Position numbers and translations under genes: made by a program. Source: Bidens hawaiensis (Eukaryota > Streptophyta > Magnoliopsida > Asterales > Asteraceae). Taken from it: a stretch of 64,000 nt of DNA. Below the pieces are notes generated by a model. That model had not been told where the DNA came from and did not search any database. It worked only from the letters and a program-made list of their open reading frames with translations. The stretch lies in contig JAIQDT010001743.1 of assembly GCA_021521415.1 (NCBI GenBank), positions 186,001 to 250,000 of the forward strand, in the 5' to 3' direction. Every line of letters begins with the position of its first letter. Position 1 is the first letter of the stretch. This document shows, piece after piece, positions 24,446 to 43,323 of the stretch.

Positions 24446-27364
24446 ATGGCAACTTTAGGGGATATTGGGGTTGCAGCAGCTCTTAATATTATTACTGCTT
24501 TGATTTTCTTGATAGCTTTTGCTATTTTGAGGCTGCAGCATTTTAATGATAGAGTTTATTTCCCTAAATGGTATCTTAAGGGTTTAAGGACAAGCCCTGC
24601 AACATCTGGTGCATTCGCAGGCAAGTTTGTGAATTTGGATTACCGGTCGTATCTGAGGGCTTGGGGTTGCAGCAGCTCTTAATATTATTGGGGTTGCAGC
24701 AGCTCTTAATATTATTACTGCTTTGATTTTCTTGATAGCTTTTGCTATTTTGAGGCTGCAGCCTTTTAATGATAGAGTTTATTTCCCTAAATGGTATCTT
24801 AAGGGTTTAAGGACAAGCCCTGCAACATCTGGTGCATTCGCAGGCAAGTTTGTGAATTTGGATTACCGGTCGTATCTGAGGTTTCTTAATTGGATGCCGG
24901 AAGCGTTAAAGATGCCGGAACCGGAGCTTATTGATCATGCGGGGTTGGATTCCGCGGTTTACTTGAGGATTTACTTGCTAGGGTATGCTCCTTTGCTCAT
25001 GTTTATTTATTTATTTTAAAGTTTTTCAGGTATTGTGATATGTTTTATGTATTTTTAAGTTTATAAGCTTGATGAAGCATAATGCTAGCAAGTTTTAGAT
25101 TTTTTGGTGGTGAATGGTGATGTTCTTATGATTAAACTTTAGGGGGGGGGGGGGTGGTTCACCATTGTGTTTAATCGGAATTTGAATGAACTGGAATTAG
25201 TGTGTGTGAAATGAGTTGGGAGTTTGATGGAATTAGAATATGTCAAAAAGGAATTCTAATTTGTGATGTGTTTAGTTGATAAAGTATGTGGTTTTGAGTT
25301 GATTGATTGTTAAAAATTGACTTATCAAATGACACTTTGTGTTCACATAATGTGACTGCATTTTGCTTTGATGACTGCTACCATCTTTTGTCAATGTTTT
25401 TGAATTTTGCCAAATAATTATGTATTTATCTATTAAAATGGTTCCAATAAACATAGCTTTAAGGGCTATGGTTAACCAATTTACATGAAGTTATATTTAT
25501 AAGAATTAGTATATTGAATCATAAACAACCAACAACCACAAACATCTCAAAAGTGATTACTCATCACTCATGATGTTAGGGTTTAACCATCTACAACTAA
25601 CCATCTAACATTACTAAGAATGTTATAAGTATATGCATACGCTTTGAGTGATGTTTGACCCATTTTAACCTATTTGATGAACTTGAATAAAGGACAACCC
25701 GAATTTCATTTTTGAGTGATTAAAGGCACGTGTAAGGTGATTGCGTGCTAAATGAAAGATTATCCTGTTATCGTATCATATTATTCAATTTTTTAGTTCT
25801 GATATATGCAGGTTAAAAATATTTATTCCTATACTCTTCCTCACTTGGGCCATTTTGGTGCCCGTTAACTGGACAGACGACTGGCTCAAGCGCTCAAACG
25901 CAAATTACAGTAATATCGATAAGCTTTCTATATCAAACATTCCGCAAAGCTCTCACAGGCATGTTAACTAACACATGCACATGTCATATTCTTTTGCCTT
26001 CTTTTACTATTTATTTAATTTGAGTTCATGATTGTATGACTGCAGGTTTTATGCACATGTGGTAATGGCATATGCTGTCACATTTTGGACCTGTTTTGCT
26101 TTGAAGAAGGAATACGAGACGGTTACAAAGATGCGCTTACATTTTCTTCAATCAGAAAAACGCCGCCCTGATCAATTTTCAGTAAGTTTAATCAACTCAT
26201 CAAGACCATACATACAGACAATATTATTATTACTTCAATATTATTCTTGTTTTATTTTACAGGTTCTTGTGAAGAATGTGCCACCAGACGCTGATGAATC
26301 CGTCAGTGAGGCTGTGGAGCATTTCTTTCTGGTCAACCATCCCGATCACTATCTAACTCATCAGGTACGAAATATAAAAAAAAGTAAATGCAACGATGTA
26401 TTGACTATTTGGTCAACTGTCAAGATCTGTTGATAATATTTGATCATAAACGTGCATATAATAATTTGCACCGTCATTTTATCTATTTTCATGTCAATAA
26501 TTTGTAGGTTGTGCTAAATGCAAACAAGCTTGCAAAACTGGTTGAAGAGAAGAAAAGTAAGCAAAACTGGCTTGTTTATTACCAGAATAAGTATGAAAGA
26601 AATCAATCAAAACGACCCGTTATGAAGGTATACTTTTAGACCCTATATACATATATTTGTTTATATAGGTTTTTTTTATTTATTTGTTGAATTTTCTTTT
26701 TGCAGACCGGGTTTCTTGGACTTTGGGGAGAGAAAGTGGATGCTATTCAATATCACATAACCGAAATTGAGAAACTCTCAAATGAAGTAATTAGTAACAT
26801 CATCTTTTTGAACTTTGATTAAAGTCGGATTCGTTATAAAAACTGAAACATTTTTTGGCCAATTTGTAATACAGATAGCTGAAGAAAAAGAGAATGTTAA
26901 AAACAGCCTGAAAGCGACAATGCCTGCTGCATTTGTATCGTTTAAAACTCGTTGGGGAGCTGCGGTTTGTGCACAAACACAACAGGCTAGAAACCCGACC
27001 TTGTGGTTGACCGAGTGGGCCCCGGAACCGCGAGACGTTTACTGGAAAAATTTGGCGATTCCTTACGTTTCATTGACTGTTAGAAGGCTTTTAATGTCGG
27101 TTGCCTTTTTCTTTTTGACCTTCTTTTTCATAATTCCCGTTGCGTTTGTGCAATCACTTGCAAACATTGAAGGTTTGGAGAAACAAGCATCTTTTCGTAA
27201 GCCTATAATTGAAGTGTGAGTTCTATTTATTATTTGTTTATTTTTATTTTATTATTTAAGGTTTGGTAAGTTCGGCTCGTTTAGCTGGGCTGTTGGCTCG
27301 TCTAATATGAAGACTGAATTTTTATATTTTAAATTTATTATCTATAAGTATAACCTGGATTACA

Positions 27365-27420
<56 letters not shown>

Positions 27421-29773
27421 AGTTTTGTAGGTTATACTTGTGCATTATATATGTATATGTCAATGTGAGTATAAATTCAATTTAACGAGCTAGCTTAAGC
27501 TTTTTACGAGCCGAGTCCGGGATCAACATTTCAACTTGGTAAGATAAATGAGGCAAGCCGGATCGGCTACGTTTGCATCCATAGAGCCAAATAAGAAATT
27601 AGCATAAAAGGAAACAGGTTTAAAGTCGTCCAAAGTATATTTATAATGCATATAACCTTTTCTAAACTGATTTATTAAAAAAAAGATTATTTTGTGACAA
27701 CATACTTTGTGACAACATACTTATGCTATAAGATTATTAGCATAAGAGAATTTAGAAATTGGGCAAAAAATACCTGTTTCGACCAGTTCAAAAATAACCC
27801 GTTTTGAGCCAACGCTTTTGACACGTTACCACCTCAAACAATAATATGTGTTATGTTTTATTATGTTTATATCTTATATTTATTGTTGATAACAATATTA
27901 TGCAGAAAACCTATCAAAGCATTTATCCAAGGTTTTCTACCTGGGATTGCTTTAAAGATCTTTCTAATCCTTCTACCAACAATATTAATGACAATGTCAA
28001 AATTTGAGGGACTCTTGAATATTTCAAAACTAGAACGAAGATCCGCATCAAGATATTATCTTTTCAACTTCTTCAATGTGTTTTTAGCAAGTGTAGTTAC
28101 CGGGACCGTGTTGGAACAACTACATACATTTCTGAAGAAATCCGTAAGCGAGTATGTTTTTAATTTTTATCAACAAAACTTGTTCTTTAATTAACGTCAT
28201 ATTCTTATCTTGATCATGTGTTAATTTTTGGTTTTTTTTATGTCAGTCTTCCCGCGATAATTGGAGTGGCTATACCAATGAAAGCAACTTTTTTTATAAC
28301 ATATATTATGGTTGATGGTTGGAGTGGTACGGCCGGAGAGATTTTGAGGTTAAAACCGTTAATAATTTATCATTTGAAGAATTTTTTCTTGGTTAAAACT
28401 GAGAAAGACAGAGAAGAAGCTATGGATCCAGGAAGCATTGGTTTTAATACGGGCGAACCGCAAATACAGTTATATTTTTTGATTGGGCTTATATATGCTG
28501 TGGTGACCCCACTTTTGACCCCTTTTATCCTGGTGTTCTTCGCACTAGCGTACGTTGTTTATCGTCATCAGGTAAAAGTAAAGCCTTTTTGACTTCTTTT
28601 TGTGCAGTTTGATGTAGAAATGACCCCTCTTTTTTGTTGAATGCAGATTATAAACTTTTACAATCAAGAATACGAAAGCAGCGCGGCATTTTGGCCTGAT
28701 GTTCATGGACGTATAGTCGGGGCACTTGTAATATCACAGTTACTTTTAATGGGATTATTGGGCACCAAAGCTGCTGCTTCCTCAACTCCATTTCTTCTCG
28801 CACTTCCGGTTTTGACTATTGGTTTCCATATGTACTGTAAGGGTCGCTTTGAGCCTGCTTTTACCAAATACCCGTTACAGGTACCCGTTTTTCTTTAACA
28901 ATGGTTATACCACTATACAAACACCATTGGTATGCTATCCAAACAATGGTTATTATCAATTGGGCTTGAAAATTTCGGGCCGAAAGCTAAATGTCCAAAA
29001 ATAATAAACTTGGGCTTGAAATTTTTGGCCTAATTTTATTTTGTTGACTAAAGATTAACTGGTTATTACACATTTGGACCTAAAGTTTCTGTGTTACACG
29101 ATTTACTAATTTCTTGTAAATTACTTAGATTGTTTTTTTTGTTCGGTTTAGTTGACGCAAAACCAAAACCGAATCGAAAAACAGTTTTAAATAAAAAGAT
29201 AAAACCACCACATCAGTTTTTATTGGGTTTGGTTATTTTGATTTGGTTACTCCGGTTTCGTGCAAACTCGTCCTATGATAGGGCGATCAGTGGTCAAATG
29301 GATCAGTTTGATAGTCATACGGATGGTAGGGTGAAAAAGAGGTCATACGGGCCGGTTCGTATGCATGATTTGTTGACTGGCAAAGAAATGACTCCTTTTT
29401 TTTTTCTTCCCATCACACGGGCCCGTATGACACTATATGGCTCATATGATATATGACAAGCAAACTAATATACACTTTTTGGTTTCGAAAATGTCCAGGA
29501 AGCGATGATGAAAGACACTCTAGAAAGAGCAAGAGAGCCGAATCTAAACCTAAAAGGGTACCTCGAAAACGCATACCTTCCTCCTATCTTCAAGGAAGCA
29601 GATCTGACTCAGAAGACGACGACGACGATGAAGTTAGTGACAAAAAGTGGGCCAAGGATAACGTGCTGGTCCCCACCAAGAGACAGTCGCGTAAGAGCAC
29701 GCCCGTCCCTAGCAAAATGAGCAATGGTTCATCACCAAACCTGCTTGATGTCCAAGATAAGGATAAACCATAA
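24446..29773 (+). CDS. OSCA: OSCA/CSC1-type hyperosmolality-gated calcium-permeable channel (damaged)
   Basis: This encodes a multi-pass membrane channel of the OSCA/TMEM63 family, which passes Ca2+ in response to osmotic or mechanical stress. Exons read from splice sites: 24446-24982, 25812-25958, 26046-26181, 26263-26364, 26508-26627, 26706-26786, 26875-27215, 27906-28151, 28247-28571, 28647-28880, 29499-29773. Hallmarks are the N-terminal membrane segment with LRLQPFNDRVYFPKWYLKGL, the cytosolic RSM-like region (VLVKNVPP), and the pore region with MKATFFITYIMVDGW. The length would be about 774 aa, normal for the family and closest to the OSCA1 clade. There are two lesions: a 223-bp duplication in exon 1 shifts the frame, so the ATG frame stops after 78 codons, and the last exon shifts frame near 29595, between PPIFKE and the acidic tail ending at 29773. 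Intron 2 has a GC donor. It is either a pseudogene or contains assembly errors. Confidence 0.85.
24467..24912 (+). repeat. 223-bp near-identical duplication within exon 1 of the OSCA-type gene
   Basis: The sequence from GGGGTTGCAGCAGC at 24467 recurs from 24690, offset 223, with one visible difference (CTGCAGCATTTT against CTGCAGCCTTTT). An extra 27-bp partial unit (24663-24689) lies at the junction. Because 223 is not a multiple of 3, the second copy is in another frame and the first is followed by a stop at 24680-24682. Removing one copy would give the family's normal N-terminus. Confidence 0.9.
27330..27445. repeat. AT microsatellite inside an inverted repeat, intron 7 of the OSCA-type gene
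   Basis: AAGTATAACCT and its complement AGGTTATACTT flank about 50 bases of pure (AT)n. The whole forms a potential cruciform of about 100 bases. It lies in an intron that also contains CGAGCC/GGCTCG words typical of short transposons. Confidence 0.6.
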
Positions 29774-31659
29774 GTTTGGATGGAGGGTAATGCTGTAAAT
29801 TAAGCAGATGTTATGTTATGTTATGTCTTTTTTTAGGTGTCTTTAAGTGCATTGGTGGATTGTAGAGGTTTTGAGTTGCATATATATATATAAGAGAGGT
29901 AAAGGGATGTTGTATGTGTTTTATCAGCTTTTGAAATGCTTGTAAATCCACTAAAAATAGCCTTTACTTGTCTAAGCTGTTATGTTTTGATTTGTCCACC
30001 TGCTTCATTACAAGTTTCTTATGAAATATATATATGGTTTTGTTACGTGATAAATAATAGTAAAAGGGGATTAGTTGTAACTGTAGTTAATTTGAAACCG
30101 TAACTTGCAACTGTTACTCGTTCATGAAACACTTCTTTTTATATTATTTCGGAAACCCAATAACTTAATCGTATGGATATGTAGAATACATGATTTCCAA
30201 TCGTAGCAAGAAAAGGAGGGAAACATATACTAAATTTAAAGTGAAGTGAGTAAACAAAAATCCATACTTGATCTATAGATACTTATAGAATTATAAAGCC
30301 TTTAAAGTGAAGTGAGTAAACAAAAATCCATACTTGATTTCATAGATACTTATAGAATTATAAAGCCATATTCGATGAAAGTGGTACGTATGCCTTAGAG
30401 GGAGACCTTTCACCTTTCGAATACCTTTCGAGATCCACCTTACAATATGGGTAAAAATAGTCAAAATAAGTTATTTTAGCTATTATAAAAAAAAATTGAT
30501 TGTTGAACCTTATTCACTGGTGACACACAACTTTTTACCCATTCTTCTCTTAAATGTCCTACTTTTTTAAATATAGGAACGCTATGGGGATCACACAAGA
30601 CCCGAATGTTGTTGTCCTTCATGGTGTGTGCATGCTTGACACGTGGATGGCCAGAGTCAGCCCAACATCATTAATAACCCAAGCTAGGGCTTTGGCCCCC
30701 CAAATATGTGAGACCCCCTTTTAAAAATATTATAATTATACATAGATTGTATATTTTAATTTTACAAATCTTGCCTGGGCCCAACGGTAGATGGCAACAA
30801 CTTCTTTATTGAAGGGTAATGTATCGAGAACAACCCAGGTTCGAATTCAAATTCACTGAAGCCATTTTTTCAAAAAAAAATTTAGACTCATCATATGCTA
30901 TCTACCACTAAGCTAAATAAAACATATTTTCATTAAGGTGTAGTGTCTTCAACTATGCTAATAAAAATTGATCCATAAAAAAATCTATCTTTTAATAACT
31001 TTACTTTTAATAACTTTACTTTTCAAGTACGCTTCATCTATATAAATAAAAAAATTATTTTGGCATAAAATATCATCCTAATAATGTTGATATAACCATA
31101 ATATTATATCATGATATGTTTTTTTATTTGACTAACCCAGCCCATTTTAGGTCAAAATGTACTTTATAAGTTGATTACCAACTTTATTTTGTATGAAAAT
31201 ATTCATCTATTTATAAATTGGTTTTGAAGCTATTAAATTTCTTGAACAGTCAAATAGAAACAAAGAAATGCTCATATATTATTAGATAACTTTAGTACAT
31301 AATACTTGGGTGGTGATAATCTACCTATATGTGAATTAGAAAATTGAGTTTGATATCATTGATACGTAAAACGGATGGGTTAGAGTGAAAAAGAGCTTGG
31401 GTTAGACCAAGCCGCTTAAAATGAGTATCACTTAGTTCGGAAACTAAAATTAGGTTGGGTTGAAATGAGTCGTTGAAAAAAGACAATAAAAAATATTCAC
31501 CTGATACATTTATTTTTATAGTGGCTAGCGAGATCTCAATAAAATGAAGGCTTAACTTGAGGCAAACAAACGTTATCATTAACCAAAGTGTTAAAACATT
31601 GTCGTTCTAGATTTAACATCCAGTTACACAAAAAATTGGCCCGCTAACCAAGTATATAA
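29774..31659. other. Intergenic DNA with a 65-bp tandem duplication and TE fragment
   Basis: The first 200 bases are the presumed 3' UTR of the channel gene. A 65-bp unit at 30236-30300 is repeated at 30301-30366 with two small changes. About 30655-30870 resembles the 9541 hAT-like element, including AACGGTAGATGG and GGTTCGAATTC words like pol III A and B boxes. No gene is seen. Confidence 0.55.
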
Positions 31660-32240
31660 ATGAGCCCACTTCACAAAAAAAAAAAAAAAAAAAAAAAACT
31701 GGGTTGGACTCGACACAACCTACCAATTCGTATACCAATTTGTAGTCGCATTCCTTGGAACCTCTTTTGTACCCAACCCGATTTGAAAAAAAGTCAATTT
31801 TTTTTGCTTCAAACTGGTTTGAACCCGACCCTAATCGATTTGACAGGTTTGAACATATTTTCTTCTAAACCGGTTTATTACCCGAACAGGTTTTTTACAA
31901 GTCAGTTCTTATTTTCTGTTTACCTACCGGTTCGGTTTACAACTCGAATAAAAAAAACTGGTTTTGCTCAATGTGAACCAGCCGGGTATGGGTTTTCAAC
32001 TAGAGATGCACAAAACAAGTTATATCCCAAATCAGTTCATGTTAACAACCGATATGCGTTGGTCAAATGCAACGTCACAACCGGGTTGGACGAAAGCGGG
32101 CTTTGTTTTGGCATTTTTTCAAATCAGGTCAGGTCCAAACTGGTTTAAGGGAATTGGGTTAGGTTTGAGCCAAACCAATTTGAACAGCGACCGGGTCGGG
32201 TTTGAAAATTTGGGCCCAAGCCCGAATTCTTTTAGCGCCA
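31660..32240. repeat. Transposon-like block rich in GGTTTGAACC/ACCGGTTT words
   Basis: It begins with a poly(A) run (about 31675-31699) and continues with many GGTTTGAAC, AAACCGGTTT and CGGGTT words, the sub-terminal vocabulary of hAT elements in this window. Ends and target duplication were not found. The open frames here are by-products of the repeats. It forms the distal promoter of the leucyl-tRNA synthetase gene. Confidence 0.4.
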
Positions 32241-32241
32241 A

Positions 32242-32301
<60 letters not shown>

Positions 32302-32302
32302 C
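32241..32302. repeat. (ATT)20 microsatellite just upstream of the leucyl-tRNA synthetase ATG
   Basis: About 20 ATT triplets end 49 bases before the start codon at 32351. The run probably lies in the core promoter or 5' UTR and is likely to vary in length. Read as protein in one frame it gives an Ile run, which is not taken as coding. Confidence 0.85.
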
Positions 32303-32350
32303 CACATCAACTCAATCCATCCCAAACACACAGAGTTCTCTGAGTTCACC

Positions 32351-39780
<7,430 letters not shown>

Positions 39781-40034
39781 TATCCAACTTTGCTACGGGT
39801 ATACATGTAAGATCCATTTTGTTGGTTTGTTAGTGTATGTAGCACAGTTTGATCATGTTTTTTCTTTGGGCACATTGAATACACAGAGACACGAGTACGC
39901 CTTATATCATTTTTAGTTTATTCTTCGATTCTTTTCCGATATGTACAACTGACCAAGAAATACGCTGATGTGTATTTTTGTTTATATAGGATGTTTTGAA
40001 CGACTTATATATCTAAAGGACGAAACATTTAATA

Positions 40035-40154
40035 GCCTCTCTATTCTCACGGATAGAGGAAAGACTTGCATACATCCCACCCTCCCTTGACACTACCGAT
40101 AGCGTGCTATGCGGTGGGATATATAGGGCTTGATTGATTGATTGATTGATTGAT
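40035..40154 (+). mobile_element. SINE 3' fragment with (TTGA)n tail
   Basis: GCCTCTCTATTCTCACGGAT, GACTTGCATACATCCCACCC and GGTGGGATATATAGGGC parallel the 3' domain of the SINE at 36775-37160, followed by about five TTGA units. The 5' part is missing or too diverged to see. It lies about 250 bases downstream of the synthetase stop codon. Confidence 0.65.
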
Positions 40155-40856
40155 ATAGAACCCTAGCAAAACTCAGAGCTTGAAAACTACTCACGAATCA
40201 AGCTTTAGATATAGAGCTTTAAACAAGTCAAAATCGAGCTTTAAAAAAAATCATGACCGAGCTTGAGAAGTAGAGCTCTAAACTAGCCAAGATTCAGCTT
40301 GGTTGAGATCAGGCTCGTCTCGTTTACCCATCTATAATTATGCTACATAATTAATGATTTTTTATTTAATCATTTACTTGATAATTGTTGATATTCAGTT
40401 ATTAACTGTGATTACATTAGTTGTTTATACTCTGTTTTAGTGTCACTAGCAATCGTTAATACAAATACAACATAAACTCATTTTGATAGTTTTTTTTAAA
40501 CTCACTCGTTTCAACCAGAGCAAAATTAGGGCCATAATCCGTTTTAACCCCTAAAATTTACATGTTTGGTGATTCAAATTGGTCCCATATGATCCAACAA
40601 AAGAAATGCAATTTGTTTGTTGGATAATTTGAGAAGTGCTGAATTCGTTCCCGACGATAGCACATTTAGTCAGCAGTGATTTATCGTTCGGTTCCACAAA
40701 GTGTCCTTACGATAGTGTGGTGTCATGTTGCTAAAGTTTGTGACCTTCACTATTTCCTTGTCACTAGAAAACTACAATATAATGAGTTAATGACCTTCAG
40801 TATTTCCTAAAGATCATTTTAAATTCAATTTGAGATTAGTTTATATTTATTATAAA
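40155..40856. other. Gene-free stretch with GAGCTT words
   Basis: About 40160-40330 repeats GAGCTTGAAAA/AGCTTTAA/CGAGCTTGAG words like those at 18777-18910 and 27480-27560, probably remains of one short transposon family. Nothing else is visible up to the Helitron. Confidence 0.4.
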
Positions 40857-41424
40857 CTAGGTTAGTTATCCATTAAGCACACGAGTTAGAATAAGTAATT
40901 TTTTTAAATAACATAATGTGAAATACAAAAAAAAAAAAATGTATCACATATATAAGATATATTATACAGTAAAAAAATTACACATTACGCAACTTGGAAA
41001 TAAAAAGTTGTTAGAAAATTCATAAATCATAAACTATTTCTTTGTTATTTTCTATATCAAAACTTAGTTGCAAATGACTACTTTTTTTAAAACTCGTGGA
41101 CCAAAACTCATTCTAATCTTGAACTGTTTTGACATAAACAATATTTGATACTTTAACCGGTTAAAGAAACCGACCCGTTTCATATTGATTACTTATAAAA
41201 ATCTAATATTAATAACTAATACAATATATTTTATATTAAACAAATTAACATATTTATGACGGTATTAATTCTTTTAAAATATAATGGAATTATTAAAAAA
41301 TTAAAAATGAAATATTAAAAATAAAAATATATTTAATATGAGAGAAATGAGAGAAAATTTTGTAAGGATCAACATAGTAATAACATGTGACATTTAAAAA
41401 GCTTTATTTATTAAATAGTATAGA
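40857..41424 (-). mobile_element. Non-autonomous Helitron (568 bp), - orientation
   Basis: On the - strand it starts A|TCTATACTATTTAATAA and ends CTAG|T (plus coordinates 41424 and 40857). This is the TC...CTRR structure with A-T insertion, and the start is similar to the Helitron at 17888-18726. The interior is very AT-rich with no ORF. A CTCGTG/CACACGAG-like hairpin near the 3' end is degenerate. Confidence 0.6.
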
Positions 41425-41739
41425 TATACATATTTATAAAGAGATAAGTTTTTTTAACTTAAGTTATAAAGATTAAAAATTGAAAACTCTCATCATTTTT
41501 GTTATTAATTCATGTAATTGGACATTACTAATTTAAATATTTAGGATGTCGTAACCTTTATAGACTTTATTTTTTGATGTTAAAAAACTCAAATTTGTAT
41601 TGTTTTGATTTTCGAATTAAAACATATTACTTTTTTTTGACCGAATTTGAATTAAATCCTTATGAATTCGATTCGAATGTGAGTTTCATTCTCGAATTGA
41701 ATTTCAAATGAGTTATGTTGAATTCGAATCCAGCATCAC

Positions 41740-41780
41740 AATTTCAAAATTCGAATAATTCGATTCGAAATTTTGAAATT
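41740..41780. repeat. Near-perfect 16-bp palindrome
   Basis: AATTTCAAAATTCGAA is followed after 8 bases by its complement with one extra A. It belongs to an AATTCG-rich stretch (41640-41789) that ends at the insertion point of solo LTR 2. Confidence 0.7.
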
Positions 41781-42030
41781 CGATTAGCTAGAACTGTAAG
41801 GCCCCGTTACCTGTGCCCTACATTTGGTGTTGGATTTACTCATAACACAGTTCTAAATATCAGAGTTAATTAAAACTTTCGCGGAATAATATAAAACATC
41901 AACCATTCATTACAATTTCCTATAATTTGTCTTTTAAAACATAACATAAATTATAACATTCAAAACATCATGACAATCTTCAGATGCCAGCCTCTTCATC
42001 CTGCCATGTGTCCATCTCAAACCAGCTGTC

Positions 42031-42693
42031 TCAATCTGTTAACCTACGTGCATACTAAAAGTCAGCTACGCTGAGTGAGTTCTAGTTAATCACACATTAT
42101 ACCATACATACATTTACCTTCGATTATGCATCCGAAGACACATCGTCACTATCTAATTTACTTCCATTACATACTTTCATACTTTATTACTTTCATACTA
42201 TATAAATTACTGTCCTTTTCTATCTCGGATAATATTAGGGTCCGATCCCTTCCTTTTCTATCTCAGATATTATTAGGGTCTGATCCCTCTTTCCTTTGTC
42301 TATCTCAGATATTATTAGGGTCTGATCCCTTTCTTGTCTATCTCAGATATTATTAGGGTCTCAATCTGTTAACCTGCGTGCATACTAAAAGTCAGCTACG
42401 CTGAGTGAGTTCTAGTTAATCACACATTATACCATACATACATTTACCTTCGATTATGCATCCGAAGACACATTTCGTCACTATACTAATTTACTTCCAT
42501 TACATACGTTCATACTTTATTACTTTCATACTATATAAATTACTGTCCTTTTCTATCTCGGATAATATTAGGGTCAGATCCCTTCCTTTTCTATCTCAGA
42601 TATTATTAGGGTCTGATCCCTCTTTCCTTTGTCTATCTCAGATATTATTAGGGTCTGATCCCTTTCTTGTCTATCTCAGATATTATTAGGGTC
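42031..42693. repeat. Internal tandem duplication of about 331 bp in solo LTR 2
   Basis: TCAATCTGTTAACCTNCGTG at 42031 recurs at 42361 and the following 300 bases match with few changes (a 3-base length difference near 42470). The junction lies inside the GATATTATTAGGGTCTGATC minisatellite, suggesting unequal exchange between minisatellite units. Confidence 0.88.
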
Positions 42694-42785
42694 TGATCCC
42701 TTTTTACTTCTCTATCTAAGATATTATCAGGGTCTGATCCCTTTCTTCTCTATCTCAGATATTATTAGGGTCTGATCCCTCTTTC
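42545..42785. repeat. Minisatellite of about 37-bp units in solo LTR 2
   Basis: Six or so direct units of TCTCAGATATTATTAGGGTC with TGATCCCTTT follow one another, homologous to the array at 3868-3992 in copy 1. Unit number differs between the LTR copies. Confidence 0.8.
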
Positions 42786-43235
42786 TTCATCTTCGTACAT
42801 AATGTCTGTACATGCCCATGACATACATACTTTCTTTAATCATTCATACGTATTCATATGTTGTACATCTATCTATCATACACATTCATCTACCATAAAC
42901 ATACCTCCCTTGCCAACACGTGCAATATCCGAAGATCGTTCACGTACCGACAAGCTTTCAATTTACATTTAAGATATACATACATAACATAATAATAATA
43001 CATGGCATACACTTACCATTAAAGGTAAGTGTATTAACTATCACATCGAGTATGCACACAGCCCCGAAAACATAACAAGGAAATGGGGCTAGAAACTCAC
43101 ATGAAGTCGGTTACGTTCACCGTTAATAGTTATTCCTTTCTTCAGTTGGGCACGGCTAACTGTATAACAATTACTCGTATCAATTAACTATTACCACTCA
43201 TGTCGTATTTCTATCTTTATACATCCCACAACGGA

Positions 43236-43323
43236 TGGGGGTCCGGGGGCAGCGCCCCTGGCAGCGGGGTCTAGGGGCGGCAGCCCCTAGCAGGGTCCAA
43301 GGGGCAGAGCTCCTGGCTGGGGT
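43236..43323. repeat. GC-rich triple hairpin array in solo LTR 2
   Basis: This is the sister of the array at 4493-4580, with only a few substitutions (for example CCCCTGGC to TCCTGGC). Its GC pairs have been kept better than much of the rest of the LTR. Confidence 0.7.

Noticed and set aside
31964..32350. Upstream extension of the synthetase ORF with a poly-Ile stretch
   Set aside because: It is read-through of an (ATT)n microsatellite and repeat DNA; the transit-peptide-like sequence starts at the ATG at 32351.
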